DNA from: QQUD01 sp039029915
GTDB lineage: Bacteria > Chloroflexota > Anaerolineae > Promineifilales > Promineifilaceae
DNA: 9,583 bases
Assembly: GCA_039029915.1 (NCBI GenBank)
Contig: JBCCFD010000319.1
Coordinates: 1 to 9,583 of the forward strand
Direction of reading: 5' to 3'
A model generated the notes under the pieces. The model had not been told where the DNA came from. It searched no databases and saw only the letters and a list, made by a program, of their open reading frames with translations. Made by a program: the position numbers and the translations under genes. Positions 1 through 5,938 of the stretch are shown here, piece after piece (the stretch's first letter is position 1; every line of letters begins with the position of its first letter).

Positions 1-1401
1 GCTCACCTACTTACCATGCAGGGTGACGGGGTGGGATATATCAAAAATGGGGCGGTGGCGGTGGAAAACGGCCGTATTTCCCACGTGGGCAGTAGCGATG
101 AGCTAGCTGGCATTGAAGCGGAAGAGATCATCGATTGTCAAGGCATGGCGATTATGCCGGGGCTGGTTGATATTCATATGCACACCCCGCTAGCGATTGT
201 GCGCGGGGTGGCGCAGGATATTTGGAATTGGATGCAGGCAGGGTTGGCACCGTACAACAAGCATATCACCCCGGAAGCATCACTAGCCGGGACGCGACTT
301 AATGTGCTCGAAGCGGTCAAGGCGGGAACAACTCTGCTGGGTGATTACTCATTCCCCATCGATGGCTGGGCCGATATTTTTGATAGCTTTGGCGTGCGCG
401 CCATGCTGACCGCTCGCATCAACGCCTTTCCCAAAACGGGCATGGCGGGCTGGAAAATTGGGGATGTGTATCCGCTGGATGAGGCGGTGGGGCGAGAAAC
501 GATAGATAAAGCGGTTGCATTTGCAGATACGTGGCACGGGGGTGGTAACGGCCGTATTTCCGTCATGCTCGGTCCGCAAGGGCCAGACATGATTGGGTTA
601 GACCAGCTGATGGAATGCAAGCAGCATGCTGAGACACGCGGCTTGATGCTCCACGTGCATACCGCTCAAGGCGACCGCGAAATTGAACAGATGATTAAGC
701 GGTACGGCGAGCGCACGCCTGGCTTTTTGGAAGAGATTGGGTATTTAGACGAGCAGCTTTTGGTGGTTCATTTAACCGAGGCTACTGACGAAGAAGCCGA
801 AATGATTGCCAAATCGGGTGCTAAAATGGCGCTGTGCTCAGGCTCGATCGGCATTATTGATGGCATTGTGCCGCCCGCTTACGCGTTTAAAAAAGCGGGC
901 GGTACCGTTGGTCTGGGTTCTGATCAGGCCAGCGGCAACAACTGCAACAATATGTGGAATGAGATGAAGCTGACGGCGCTGTTTAACAAGATTAAATACC
1001 GTGATCCAACGGTTTTACCAGCGTGGGAAGTCCTGCGGATGGGAACAATTGAGGGTGCCCAAGCGATTGGTTTGGCTGATGAAATTGGCTCTTTAGAAGT
1101 AGGAAAGCGGGCGGATTTTATTTGTATTGATGTTACCATGCCCAATTTGCTACCCATTCTTGATTTGCCAATTCGGACGTTGGTTCCGAATTTGATCTAC
1201 TCAGCGACGGGGCAAGAGGTTTTGCATTCGATGGTAAACGGCCGTTTTATCATGCGCGATCGAGTTGTGCTCACCACTGATGAGCAGGCCATCCGTGATA
1301 ATGCTCAAAGAGAAGCAGAAAAAGTCGCCGCTAACGTCGCTGCTGATCCTGTACATCAAGGGATGAAGCTGTTAGAAGCAATGGCGGCGGGGAATTTGTA
1401 A
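1..1401 (+). CDS. Amidohydrolase, deaminase-like (5' end outside window)
   Basis: The reading frame is open from base 1 and codes for family-like sequence (AHLLTMQGDG) before the ATG at 16, so the gene starts upstream and that ATG is internal. It is a metal-dependent amidohydrolase of the cytosine/adenosine deaminase-like (TRZ/ATZ, MtaD-like) class, which hydrolyses C-N or C-Cl bonds on purine- or triazine-like rings in the cytoplasm. The metal-binding HxH is in DIHMH (His codons at 175 and 181). Further expected ligands are the HVH histidines (652, 658), the His in VVHLTE (769) and the Asp in GLGSDQAS (922). The C-terminal part has the typical IGSLEVGKRADF turn and a final small beta domain. 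The substrate cannot be read from the sequence; S-adenosylhomocysteine/methylthioadenosine deaminase is one option. It is convergent with the rRNA methyltransferase gene. Confidence 0.9.
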   Translation, partial: AHLLTMQGDGVGYIKNGAVAVENGRISHVGSSDELAGIEAEEIIDCQGMAIMPGLVDIHMHTPLAIVRGVAQDIWNWMQAGLAPYNKHITPEASLAGTRLNVLEAVKAGTTLLGDYSFPIDGWADIFDSFGVRAMLTARINAFPKTGMAGWKIGDVYPLDEAVGRETIDKAVAFADTWHGGGNGRISVMLGPQGPDMIGLDQLMECKQHAETRGLMLHVHTAQGDREIEQMIKRYGERTPGFLEEIGYLDEQLLVVHLTEATDEEAEMIAKSGAKMALCSGSIGIIDGIVPPAYAFKKAGGTVGLGSDQASGNNCNNMWNEMKLTALFNKIKYRDPTVLPAWEVLRMGTIEGAQAIGLADEIGSLEVGKRADFICIDVTMPNLLPILDLPIRTLVPNLIYSATGQEVLHSMVNGRFIMRDRVVLTTDEQAIRDNAQREAEKVAANVAADPVHQGMKLLEAMAAGNL

Positions 1402-1409
1402 AAGGTGAT

Positions 1410-1438
1410 GGGGTGGAGGGAAGAGAGGGGTAATTGGG
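1410..1438 (+). other. Putative G-quadruplex motif
   Basis: The plus strand has four G-runs: 1410-1413, 1418-1420, 1427-1430 and 1436-1438. The loops are 4, 6 and 5 bases, which fits the standard G3+ N1-7 pattern. It starts 8 bases after the amidohydrolase stop codon, so it would lie in the 3' untranslated part of that mRNA. Further GGG runs at 1452-1454 and 1460-1462 could exchange with these. Folding is predicted from the pattern only. Confidence 0.5.
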
Positions 1439-1470
1439 TAACTGGATAATTGGGTAACTGGGTAATTAGG
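1431..1470 (+). repeat. 16-bp tandem repeat, 2.5 copies
   Basis: Unit 1 is TAATTGGGTAACTGGA (1431-1446), unit 2 is TAATTGGGTAACTGGG (1447-1462), and a half unit TAATTAGG follows (1463-1470). The two full units differ at one base. There are no spacers and no coding potential. It resembles in style the AATAACC and ACCAAT repeats at other gene junctions in this window. Confidence 0.85.
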
Positions 1471-1480
1471 TGAGGCGTGG

Positions 1481-1522
1481 CCAGTCCCCAATCCCTAATC
1501 TCCAGTCCCCAATCCCTAACCC
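1481..1522. repeat. 21-bp direct repeat, two copies, overlapping rlmK stop
   Basis: Two adjacent copies (1481-1501 and 1502-1522) both begin CCAGTCCCCAATCCCTAA and differ only in the last three bases. The second copy overlaps the 3' end of the minus-strand methyltransferase gene, and the stop codon TAG (complement of 1516-1518) lies inside the repeat. A third copy occurs in inverted orientation at 7008-7031, matching 1481-1504 at 23 of 24 bases. Confidence 0.85.
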
Positions 1523-2460
1523 CTCGCCTCTAACAGCCAGCATTGATGAATACGGCCGTTTCTGAAATCTTCAGGAATCGACTGCTTCGTCACATCTTTG
1601 ATGGTGAAGTAGGGTGAAATTGAGGCATCGTCTAGCTTAAAGTTGCGGGCGTTATTGGAGAAGACAACGGTGCCGTGGGGAGCCAACAGGGCATAGCAAT
1701 CCATTAACAGCGAAACCTGATCAAGCTCGACGGAAAAAGCGGTCGCTTTCATTTTCTTTGAATTGCTAAAGGTGGGCGGATCGCAAACGATAAGGTCGAA
1801 TTTTTCTTTTCTTTTTCTAGCTTCATTTAGATACTGTAGGCAATCTTGAGCCAGGATTTTATGTGTTTTGCTTGGCGCGTATCCGTTATGGTTTAAGTTT
1901 CGCGCGCTCCAGCGGCAGTAAGTTTGGCTGAGATCAACCGTCGTGGTTGCAGTTGCGCCACCGGCTAGCGCATAAACAGTAAAGGACGCGGTGTACGCAA
2001 ATAGATTAAGCACCCTTTTGTTGTGGCTATGCTCGCGTACCCATTGCCGCATCGGGCGATGGTCGAGAAAAAGCCCTGTGTCTAAATAGTCACTTAGATT
2101 CACCTCAAATGTGAGGCCGCGCTCTTCGACAAGGCGAACGTGTTGACCACGGCCGTATTTTTCATATTGCTGGTCTAAACCGCTTTGGACTGCCCGTGCT
2201 TTGACAAAAATCTGTTCCGGTTTGAGGTCAAGTGCAGTTTGGATTTCGGCAAGCGTCTCTTGGCGATGGCTGGCCTGCTGAACGGCCGTTTCATCCCGCT
2301 TGCGCTCGGATAGCCAAACGACTGCCTCCCCATCATACCAATCCACAATGCACGGATACTCAGGAATGTCCCGCTCATAGAGGCGATAGCAGGTGATGCC
2401 CTGCCGCCGAGCCCACTTGCGGAGATGCTTTTGTCGTTTGCGCAATCGATTTGCTAGCAT
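1516..2460 (-). CDS. rlmK: Stand-alone RlmK-type 23S rRNA methyltransferase
   Basis: A class I SAM-dependent methyltransferase of 314 aa that aligns by eye along its whole length with the C-terminal half (RlmK) of E. coli RlmKL. That domain makes 7-methylguanine at G2069 of 23S rRNA. Shared signatures: NRLRK near the start (4-8), WARRQGITCYRLY (16-28), DYLDTGLFLDHR (124-135), SAM-binding motif I VLNLFAYTASF (150-160) with TTTVDLS (172-178), the catalytic-loop motif DPPTFSNSK (227-235), and a late FSNNARNF. No THUMP or RlmL half is present, and there is no PUA domain as in RlmI. I place the start at the ATG complementary to 2458-2460, because the N-terminus then matches the family. A TTG start at 2514 would add 18 residues without family resemblance. 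It lies 59 bp downstream of the lipoprotein gene and is probably cotranscribed with it. Confidence 0.88.
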   Translation of the reverse strand: MLANRLRKRQKHLRKWARRQGITCYRLYERDIPEYPCIVDWYDGEAVVWLSERKRDETAVQQASHRQETLAEIQTALDLKPEQIFVKARAVQSGLDQQYEKYGRGQHVRLVEERGLTFEVNLSDYLDTGLFLDHRPMRQWVREHSHNKRVLNLFAYTASFTVYALAGGATATTTVDLSQTYCRWSARNLNHNGYAPSKTHKILAQDCLQYLNEARKRKEKFDLIVCDPPTFSNSKKMKATAFSVELDQVSLLMDCYALLAPHGTVVFSNNARNFKLDDASISPYFTIKDVTKQSIPEDFRNGRIHQCWLLEARG

Positions 2461-2519
2461 GAACCCTATTTTAAATTGAAGTGGCGAATTTGAAAAAGAG
2501 CCATAGGCTATCAAACCAG

Positions 2520-4745
2520 TTAGTCAATGCGTAAAAGATGAAAGCCCCCCCCTGTTGCTGGAACCGTCAGCACATTACTATCAGGTTGCGTTAATTTAAC
2601 GCCAAATCCCTGAATCGCATGAGAAAAACGGCCGTTTAAAATCGGTGCCGTTCTGTCTGTGAAATCCAGCTCCCAAATGCCATCATCATAGCTCGTAACA
2701 ATGAAGCGATTGGCGTCGAGAGAAATAAATTGCTGCACGTTGATGGGGAGCTGCCATCCTTGCACAAATTGAGGGTTTGCCGGGTCTGAAACGTCTAGCT
2801 GACCTATCTCCTGACAATCCCAACCTTCACACCAGCTATAGAGAACGCCATCTTGAAAGTGAATATATCCAAAATTGTAGGGCATAAGCGTTTCAGAGAG
2901 TTTGATTGGATTGGTGGGGTCTGAAAGATCAAAAATAGATAAGAATGACTCTGACTCCTTGTTCAAAACGAAAAGTAGATTTCCGGATTGAGCCAGGTCG
3001 TTTATTTGATAATGCCCCGTCTCAAAAATGGCAACCTCAGTTGGATTTGATGGATCGGTAAATTCAATAATCGCCAACCCTCCCGTTAAGTTATTCGTGT
3101 ATTTAGCGGTCACCGCAAAGTTGTTGAATAATTCAAATGTGCGATGTCCAGTTGAAATGCCCAAGACTTGCTGGGGCGTGCTCAATAATTGCGGGGCGGC
3201 TGGATTTTGAATGTCAAAAATCCAAAATCCCTCCATCCAAACGGGTATAAAAAGCAAATTATTTTGAATAAATAGGTCAACTGGGGAGCCGTTTTCAAGA
3301 GCAACAGGATCTCCGAGAACAGGGGAAGTTGGATTGGCCATATCTAACGTCTTAAGAACGTGGCCACGCCCTTCATTCGATAAGACGTAGACGTATTGAT
3401 CCTGTTGGGCGGCCGCTTGAACATCTTGAAGACCAGAAGGCATTACAAAATGGCTTTGTCGGGTGGGGTTTTCGGCATCGGTTAGATCGTAAATCATGAA
3501 CCCGCTCAGTCCTACTGCAAAGAGCGTGTTACCACTAATGACCATGTCATGAAGGCAGTTCTGGGGGTCGAAGTTTGCTGTTGATTGTAAGTTTTCAGGG
3601 TCTTCAATGTTAGAGATGAATAATGTTGAAGCGCAGTAGCCGAATTCACCAAAAATCTGCCCTTGGACGAGCCTCGTTTCACTGACCGCAAGGGTATTAA
3701 CGTTAAACGTATCTGACAGCTTGTGACTAAATTTTAGATTGGGATTATGCGGATCAGATAAATCATACGCTCGAACGAAACCGCCGTTATTGTCGGTAGA
3801 GACAAAAGCCAAAGACCCAAGCATTTGAATTCTAGGATTGTACTGGTCTGCTCCGATCGGAATGGACGCAATCTGCTGTAAATCGCTGTTGAGGTCGAGG
3901 ATATCGATACCGTTGCGGTGGGGTACAAAAATATATTCATTCCAAGGAGAGATATGACCGAACGGGGGCAAGCTGATGGCATCGACAAACTGAGGTGTGT
4001 CTGGTGTGGTTAGATTAAAGCGCAACAGCTCCAAACTGCCGTCAAAGTGCTCGCTGTCTAGTACATAGGCCGTTTGGTTGTGAACATATATTTGGCTGGC
4101 GTAGATGGGTTGCTCACCACCATAATCTGGCCCTTGATAAACGATGCGATTTGGCGTAGCTAAGGTTGGGTTAATGACGTTAACACCCCCCGTACCAGCG
4201 GCAACGTACAAAAAGCCTGTGTTAGGGTCACGGTTAATATCTTCGACTTGGCCAGCAAGCAGCCCCGTTTGCCAAAGTAAGGCAGGATTACTGGGATTGC
4301 TGACATCGATGGCGGCCACTCTTGGCCCTACACCAAGGTAGGCAATTTGACCGTCAAGTTCAATACTATTGGGCGTTCCTCCAAATTGGACAATGGTTGA
4401 GTAGTTTAGATTGCTTGTGGTGGGAATCGTTGGCAGTGAAGCAGGCGTTGGGGTCGATGTACTGGGTAGTGTGACGATTGCTGTTGGTAGAATAACGGCC
4501 GTTTCAGTTGGCAGCGGTGGTTCGGTTGGCACGATAGGTTCCGTTGGTACGGCCGTATGGGTTGGTTCAGGTAGAGGCGGCAATGTTTCGGTAGGTTGAA
4601 CAGTAGGCGTTGGCTGAACGGCAACGGCCGTTGCTGTTGGTGATGGATTAACGGCCGAAATTGGGGTGGGGGTGACCGGCTGAGCTAGAGTACAGCCGAT
4701 CAACAATAAAACAAAAAAGAAAATCAAGACAAATCTACTATTCAT
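2520..4745 (-). CDS. Secreted lipoprotein with LVIVD-type repeats
   Basis: A 741-aa predicted surface lipoprotein. The N-terminus MNSR is followed by a very hydrophobic stretch (5-16) and a lipobox LIGC with the lipidated Cys at residue 18, so it should be anchored outside the cytoplasmic membrane. A Pro/Thr-rich linker covers roughly residues 19-115. The rest is a repeat domain with about ten segments ending in a motif like YDLSDPxNP (for example IDVSNPSNP, YDLSDPHNP, YDLTDAENP, FDIQNPAAP, FDLSDPTNP, LDVSDPANP). This is the LVIVD repeat pattern expected to form a beta-propeller. Function is unknown; such proteins are usually thought to bind partners or cell-surface polymers. The start is the ATG complementary to 4743-4745, with AGGAG seven bases upstream. 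A TTG at 4763 would place that Shine-Dalgarno inside the gene, so I reject it. Confidence 0.88.
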   Translation of the reverse strand: MNSRFVLIFFFVLLLIGCTLAQPVTPTPISAVNPSPTATAVAVQPTPTVQPTETLPPLPEPTHTAVPTEPIVPTEPPLPTETAVILPTAIVTLPSTSTPTPASLPTIPTTSNLNYSTIVQFGGTPNSIELDGQIAYLGVGPRVAAIDVSNPSNPALLWQTGLLAGQVEDINRDPNTGFLYVAAGTGGVNVINPTLATPNRIVYQGPDYGGEQPIYASQIYVHNQTAYVLDSEHFDGSLELLRFNLTTPDTPQFVDAISLPPFGHISPWNEYIFVPHRNGIDILDLNSDLQQIASIPIGADQYNPRIQMLGSLAFVSTDNNGGFVRAYDLSDPHNPNLKFSHKLSDTFNVNTLAVSETRLVQGQIFGEFGYCASTLFISNIEDPENLQSTANFDPQNCLHDMVISGNTLFAVGLSGFMIYDLTDAENPTRQSHFVMPSGLQDVQAAAQQDQYVYVLSNEGRGHVLKTLDMANPTSPVLGDPVALENGSPVDLFIQNNLLFIPVWMEGFWIFDIQNPAAPQLLSTPQQVLGISTGHRTFELFNNFAVTAKYTNNLTGGLAIIEFTDPSNPTEVAIFETGHYQINDLAQSGNLLFVLNKESESFLSIFDLSDPTNPIKLSETLMPYNFGYIHFQDGVLYSWCEGWDCQEIGQLDVSDPANPQFVQGWQLPINVQQFISLDANRFIVTSYDDGIWELDFTDRTAPILNGRFSHAIQGFGVKLTQPDSNVLTVPATGGGFHLLRID

Positions 4746-4752
4746 ACAATAT

Positions 4753-4757
4753 CTCCT
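4753..4757 (-). promoter_or_regulatory. Ribosome-binding site of the lipoprotein gene
   Basis: On the minus strand AGGAG lies 7 bases before the ATG at 4745. This decides the start against the longer TTG frame. I saw no convincing -35/-10 pair upstream on this strand. Confidence 0.8.
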
Positions 4758-4798
4758 AAACAATCAATGTCCGAATCCACAGGCGTTGTAAAAATAAT

Positions 4799-4806
4799 AC
4801 GGCCGT
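4799..4806. repeat. Intergenic copy of palindrome ACGGCCGT
   Basis: This copy lies outside any gene, 53 bases upstream of the lipoprotein start codon, in the context TACGGCCGTT. It shows the palindrome is not maintained only by protein coding. On the minus strand it is followed at once by the A/T-rich TATTATTTTT, which might be part of a promoter, but no matching -35 is seen. Confidence 0.8.
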
Positions 4807-4934
4807 TTGCCCGCCGCTTTCTTGACCCAAACACCATACTTTCCCTACGGGATACAACCGCTGAATTGAGATACAATTAAGAGTAGAAAATAGAGTGTAG
4901 AGAAGAGATAGAGAAACGGTGGGCATCTTAAACT

Positions 4935-4969
4935 GCAAGAAATGGGGTTCAACTGCCTTCCTCTAGCTC
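4935..4969 (+). promoter_or_regulatory. Shared leader element, copy A (SDR gene)
   Basis: GCAAGAAATG, nine variable bases, then TGCCTTCCTCTAGCTC. The same arrangement with identical spacing occurs at 5879-5913 before the kinase gene, with 29 of 35 bases identical. Upstream GAGATAGAG (4905-4913) can pair with CTCTAGCTC (4961-4969) at 8 of 9 positions, while downstream bases form an alternative hairpin. The role is unknown; a cis-acting leader or a dispersed intergenic repeat are both possible. Confidence 0.5.
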
Positions 4970-4981
4970 AAACCTTGAGCT
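4965..4981 (+). other. Hairpin upstream of the SDR ribosome-binding site
   Basis: AGCTCAA (4965-4971), loop ACC, TTGAGCT (4975-4981): a perfect 7-bp stem ending 8 bases before the Shine-Dalgarno GGAGGA at 4990-4995. It has no T-tract, so it is not an intrinsic terminator. It reuses the CTCTAGCTC word of the shared leader element. Confidence 0.55.
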
Positions 4982-4989
4982 CACACACC

Positions 4990-4995
4990 GGAGGA
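4990..4995 (+). promoter_or_regulatory. Ribosome-binding site of the SDR gene
   Basis: GGAGGA is a near-perfect Shine-Dalgarno sequence, but it ends only two bases before the ATG at 4998, which is closer than usual. The protein start MSKPNFDLTGK fits the SDR family well, so the start is kept. Confidence 0.75.
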
Positions 4996-4997
4996 AT

Positions 4998-5780
4998 ATG
5001 TCAAAACCAAACTTTGATTTAACTGGAAAAGTGGCGCTTATTACGGGCGCATCACGAGGTATTGGGCAGACGATTGCTGAAACTTACGCGACGGCAGGCG
5101 CTAAAGTGGTTTTGGCTAGTCGCAAGCAGGAAGGGCTCGATGCAGTGGCTAAAATTATTAAGGAAAACGGAGGGGATGCGTTGCCGATTGCGGCCCACAC
5201 GGGCAGTGATGAAGCGATCAATGCGGTGGTTGAAAAAGCCACGGCCGAATTTGGCGGAATTGATATTGTCGTTAACAACGCGGCCACTAATCCTCATTTT
5301 GGCCCTATCGTAACGGCCGAAGACAGCCACTGGGACAAAATCCTTGATGTTAATGTCAAAGGATACTTCCGAACAGTCAAAGCGTGTGTGCCGAGTATGA
5401 AAGCGCGGGGCGGTGGGAAAGTCATCAATATCGCCTCGATTGCCGGTAAAGAGCCTCAACCCTCCATGGGGATTTATTGCGTTAGCAAAGCGGCTGTTCT
5501 GATGCTGACTGAAGTTTTAGCCGCCGAATTAGCTGGAAACAATGTACAAGTTAATGCGATTGCACCGGGTTTTATTAAAACCAAATTTAGCTCGGCACTT
5601 TGGCAAAATGAACAAATGTATAACACCATTGTCCAAGCCGTCCCTCAAAAACGGATGGCAGAAACTCATGAGCTCAGTGGCATTGCGCTCTATTTAGCCT
5701 CGGAGGCGTCTAGCTTCACCACGGGCGGTACCTTCCTCATTGATGGTGGTCAGAAAGTCGGAAACGCGCTAGGGATGTAG
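4998..5780 (+). CDS. SDR-family dehydrogenase/reductase (DHRS4/FabG-like)
   Basis: A classical short-chain dehydrogenase/reductase of 260 aa, normal family length. The Rossmann motif is TGASRGIG (16-23) and the NNAG-type motif is NNAA (93-96). The catalytic tetrad is N119, S147, Y160 and K164 in YCVSK, all at the usual spacing. Arg42 after strand beta-2 (ASRK) suggests NADP(H) preference. The IAPGFIKTKFS segment and overall wording recall DHRS4 carbonyl reductases. It would interconvert a hydroxyl and a keto group in the cytoplasm; the substrate is not visible. In the lva levulinate pathway an SDR (LvaD) acts beside an APH-fold kinase, as here. The gene heads the plus-strand series and has its own Shine-Dalgarno and leader. 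It contains two ACGGCCGA variants of the window's palindrome (5241, 5313) but no exact copy. Confidence 0.92.
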   Translation: MSKPNFDLTGKVALITGASRGIGQTIAETYATAGAKVVLASRKQEGLDAVAKIIKENGGDALPIAAHTGSDEAINAVVEKATAEFGGIDIVVNNAATNPHFGPIVTAEDSHWDKILDVNVKGYFRTVKACVPSMKARGGGKVINIASIAGKEPQPSMGIYCVSKAAVLMLTEVLAAELAGNNVQVNAIAPGFIKTKFSSALWQNEQMYNTIVQAVPQKRMAETHELSGIALYLASEASSFTTGGTFLIDGGQKVGNALGM

Positions 5781-5845
5781 TAGGAGAAGAAGGCTAGCGT
5801 TGGGATTTATCCTGATGAGCTAGAGCGAGAGGTTTGAGTATAGAG

Positions 5846-5866
5846 TGTGACATTGCAAAGGTCACA
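5846..5866. promoter_or_regulatory. Inverted repeat TGTGAC-N9-GTCACA, possible operator
   Basis: Two perfect 6-bp half-sites separated by nine bases, 73 bases before the kinase ATG. The half-sites resemble those of CRP/FNR proteins, but the spacing (TGTGA-N11-TCACA) is wrong for CRP. A regulator of another family, or chance, is possible. Confidence 0.35.
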
Positions 5867-5878
5867 ACTATTTACACG

Positions 5879-5913
5879 GCAAGAAATGCTCATCAAATGC
5901 CTCCCTCTAGCTC
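5879..5913 (+). promoter_or_regulatory. Shared leader element, copy B (kinase gene)
   Basis: GCAAGAAATG, nine variable bases, then TGCCTCCCTCTAGCTC; the partner of copy A at 4935-4969. The final CTCTAGCTC (5905-5913) is perfectly complementary to GAGCTAGAG (5817-5825). Extended, 5817-5829 pairs with 5901-5913 at 12 of 13 positions. The bases 5911-5913 are also needed by the hairpin at 5911-5933, so the two structures exclude each other. Confidence 0.5.
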
Positions 5914-5933
5914 CGTACTCTAGCTATACGGAG
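5911..5933 (+). promoter_or_regulatory. Hairpin masking the kinase ribosome-binding site
   Basis: CTCCGTA (5911-5917) pairs perfectly with TACGGAG (5927-5933) around a 9-base loop. The 3' arm contains GGAG (5930-5933), the Shine-Dalgarno that sits five bases before the ATG at 5939. If formed in the mRNA, the stem would hide the ribosome-binding site. Confidence 0.5.
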
Positions 5934-5938
5934 TTGCT

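Larger units (their letters stand above)
1402..1515. other. Convergent intergenic gap built from repeats
   Basis: This 114-bp gap lies between two gene 3' ends. It holds a G-rich half (1410-1470) and a C-rich half (1481-1522) and little else. The only possible stem pairs ATTAGG (1465-1470) with CCTAAT (1494-1499). It is short, with a loop of about 23 bases and no T-tract, so I do not call a terminator. The two halves are described in their own entries. Confidence 0.7.
4746..4997. other. Divergent intergenic region, lipoprotein / SDR
   Basis: This 252-bp region separates the minus-strand lipoprotein gene from the plus-strand SDR gene and should hold both promoters. It contains the only non-coding ACGGCCGT copy (4799-4806), a TTGACC (4822-4827) without a well-spaced -10, and a TACAAT (4872-4877) without a good -35. 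The purine-rich stretch 4881-4915 with TAGAG-like words is followed by the leader element shared with the kinase gene (4935-4969) and a hairpin. Promoter positions cannot be fixed by eye. Confidence 0.55.
5781..5938 (+). other. SDR-kinase intergenic leader region
   Basis: These 158 bp hold, in order: GAGCTAGAG (5817-5825), an inverted repeat TGTGAC-N9-GTCACA (5846-5866), the shared leader element copy B (5879-5913), and a hairpin whose 3' arm contains the Shine-Dalgarno of the kinase gene (5911-5933). No protein-coding frame looks real here. The length and content suggest the kinase gene is separately controlled, by its own promoter or at the RNA level. Confidence 0.55.

Noticed and set aside
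1431..1522. CRISPR-like array
   Set aside because: Units of 16 and 21 bp are directly adjacent, with no spacers and only two to three copies.
2461..2514. Longer rlmK frame from a TTG at 2514
   Set aside because: The added 18 residues do not match the family, whereas MLANRLRK from the ATG at 2460 aligns with the RlmK start.
4411..4599. Val/Gly-rich plus-strand frame opposite the lipoprotein linker
   Set aside because: It is the antisense of the Pro/Thr-rich codons; low complexity and no ribosome-binding site.
4746..4763. Longer lipoprotein frame from a TTG at 4763
   Set aside because: The AGGAG seven bases before the ATG at 4745 is a clear ribosome-binding site, and the signal peptide is normal from that ATG.
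4965..4981. Intrinsic terminator before the SDR gene
   Set aside because: The stem has no following T-tract and lies directly before a ribosome-binding site.
5846..5866. CRP binding site
   Set aside because: The half-sites match, but the spacer between TGTGA and TCACA is 11 bases instead of 6.
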